DNA of 6,219 nt from Pseudomonadota bacterium (GTDB lineage: Bacteria; Pseudomonadota; Gammaproteobacteria; UBA5335): the NCBI GenBank assembly GCA_002862965.1, contig PKCW01000192.1:1-6219 (forward strand), written 5' to 3'. Of this stretch, positions 5,275-6,219 are shown in pieces. Each line of letters opens with the position of its first letter. The first letter of the stretch is position 1. The notes beneath the pieces were generated by a model. That model was not told the origin of the DNA and searched no databases. It saw only the letters and a list, made by a program, of their open reading frames with translations. A program made the position numbers and the translations under genes.

Positions 5275-6102
5275 TCAGCCCAGGGAACCGGGACCCTGAA
5301 GCTTCACATGGCCGCCGTGACGGTTGACGGGCTGATAGCCCGGGAGGAAATTGGGTGTCATCCGGGCACCAATTTCACGTATGTGCCGTTGACCATCGGC
5401 GGAATAGAAGAACAACAGCCCTGCAAACCGCAGATCCGGCTCGGCAACGATGTCGGTCAGCCGCTGCTCGCCCCAGAGCGCATCAGCCACCGTCAGATTG
5501 ACCGAACGCGTCTGGCCAGGTTCGATCCACTCGATGTCGCTCGTCAAACCAGAAGGCGCAACCGGATCATAGCGGTCAGACTTTTCATCGTGCAGCACGC
5601 TCGAATTGACGAAACGCGCATAGCCCGTCACGAACTGTCCGATCCGTACCGGTTCGGTCGACCGATTGGTTATCTCCACGGTCATTTCCATCCGCCGCGA
5701 AGGCAGATCGAATTTCGCCTGTTTCACATTTACATCGACCTGTTGCTGCGATTCCGGCAGGGGGATCACCGGGGCCTCCACCTTGCCGGTCTGCAAAGGA
5801 ATCGTAATCTCATAGCGATTGAACGACCACATCATCAAGCCGAACGTGAGTCCGAGAATGGCAAGCACAAAGCTCGCGCTCACCACGATATCCTGGATGC
5901 TGATAAGGCGCCGTTCAGCCTCGACCTCACCGTACTGCTGCACCGCGACATAGCGACGCATCATCACCGGTAGCCGCCTGAACCAATAGGCGACCCAGAG
6001 CAGTCCAACCGCCACCCAGAGCAGATGAATCGACCACATGGACGGCAGTCCATAGCTCTCGACGTCTGCAACCTCGCCGTCCATCAAGGTCACCGTCGAC
6101 GT
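5275..6102 (-). pseudogene. Copper membrane monooxygenase subunit B (PmoB/AmoB family), 5' part cut off by an IS
   Basis: The minus-strand frame encodes the C-terminal two thirds of a CuMMO B subunit, a part of the membrane complex that hydroxylates methane, ammonia or short hydrocarbons. Numbering from the GTG at 6093, TLMDGEVADVESYGL (2-16) matches the VTLLDGxTVDLExYG segment that ends the N-terminal cupredoxin. Two membrane helices follow at about 20-38 and 66-90. ITIPLQTGK (96-104) starts the second cupredoxin, which continues with VTGYARFVN, EWIEPGQTRSV, ALWGEQRL and RFAGLLFFYSADG. About 270 residues remain of a usual 410-430. Missing are the signal peptide and the N-terminal domain that holds the copper-binding histidines. 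The match ends at about 6094-6102, where IS sequence begins, and no start better than GTG 6093 or ATG 6084 exists. The sequence is divergent, so PmoB, PxmB and hydrocarbon-type enzymes remain possible. The visible fragment alone should not be a working enzyme. Confidence 0.87.
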
Positions 6103-6134
6103 CCCCCCGCATTTGAGTAGCGGTGTGGTTTGGA

Positions 6135-6164
6135 GTCCAATCCCCCAGACGAAGGAGATTGGAC
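6135..6164 (+). promoter_or_regulatory. Hairpin enclosing the ribosome binding site of the IS OrfA gene
   Basis: GTCCAATC (6135-6142) and GATTGGAC (6157-6164) are perfect 8-base inverted repeats. Most of the Shine-Dalgarno AAGGAG (6152-6157) lies in the 14-base loop, and the GTG start follows the stem directly. A transcript entering from outside the IS would fold here and could block initiation, a protection known from several insertion sequences. This role is inferred. Confidence 0.5.
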
Positions 6165-6219
6165 GTGAAGAAGCGTTTTTCGGAAGAGCAGATCATCGGC
6201 TTTCTGCGTGAGGCCGACG
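6165..6219 (+). CDS. IS3-family transposase OrfA, N-terminal fragment (runs off the right edge)
   Basis: The first 18 codons read MKKRFSEEQIIGFLREAD, the standard N-terminus of OrfA proteins of the IS3 family (IS407-like type), the start of a helix-turn-helix domain that binds the IS ends. In complete elements OrfA is about 85-100 residues and is joined to the DDE integrase OrfB by a programmed -1 frameshift. Here only the beginning lies in the window. The GTG start has AAGGAG 7 bases upstream. Whether the rest is intact cannot be seen. Confidence 0.87.
   Translation, partial: MKKRFSEEQIIGFLREAD

Larger units (their letters stand above)
6103..6219 (+). mobile_element. Left end of an IS3-family insertion sequence (partial)
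   Basis: CuMMO B homology stops near 6102, and an IS3-type OrfA starts at 6165. The intervening 60 bases are therefore the IS left end. The terminal inverted repeat most likely begins near 6103-6115, perhaps at TGAGTAGCGGTG (6114-6125), since IS3-family ends usually start with TG. The exact border and target duplication need the right end, which is outside the window. Transcription of the IS runs away from the interrupted gene. Confidence 0.75.

Noticed and set aside
1..6219. CRISPR arrays or other regular spaced repeats
   Set aside because: No repeat of 20 or more bases recurs with regular spacing on either strand.

Overview
The window is GC-rich proteobacterial DNA assembled from several pieces. 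The CuMMO (particulate methane/ammonia/hydrocarbon monooxygenase) subunit B fragment at the right end suggests a methanotroph or another CuMMO-bearing proteobacterium. The tRNA-encoded CCA fits a gammaproteobacterium slightly better than an alphaproteobacterium. The genus cannot be fixed from the sequence.

Left part (1-2811, mobile DNA). At the left edge a hairpin-rich stretch may hold a broken reverse-strand coding remnant. Next comes the C-terminal stub of a DUF1778 (TacA-type) antitoxin that has lost its DNA-binding half, overlapping by 4 bases an intact GNAT (TacT-type) toxin. After a short gap lie a 74-aa gene of unknown function and a serine recombinase with a catalytic Ser12, a zinc ribbon and a coiled coil. 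The recombinase reading frame runs without a stop into the 3' end of a reverse-strand tRNA-Arg(CCU) gene and stops about 300 bases beyond it. This is the signature of a mobile element integrated at the tRNA 3' end, with the att core inside the 3' end of its own recombinase gene. The element lies to the left of the tRNA and its other end is outside the window.

Middle part (2812-5256, probably resident chromosome). The tRNA has a plausible -10 box. About 490 bases without a convincing gene follow. Then come a membrane sugar-phosphate transferase (ExoY/WbaP/WcaJ family) and a UDP-glucose 4-epimerase (galE). Together they fit the start of exopolysaccharide or O-antigen synthesis: GalE makes UDP-galactose and the transferase loads the first sugar-1-phosphate onto undecaprenyl phosphate. 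A strong hairpin that includes the galE stop codon ends this unit.

Right part (5257-6219). Convergent to galE is the C-terminal two thirds of a CuMMO subunit B. An IS3-family insertion sequence cuts it off at its N-terminal side, so the part expected to carry the signal peptide and the N-terminal copper-binding histidines is missing. Only the start of the IS is visible: its left end, a hairpin around the ribosome binding site, and the first 18 codons of OrfA.

The points most worth a second look are the recombinase/tRNA overlap, the toxin left with half an antitoxin, and the IS-disrupted monooxygenase beside polysaccharide genes.
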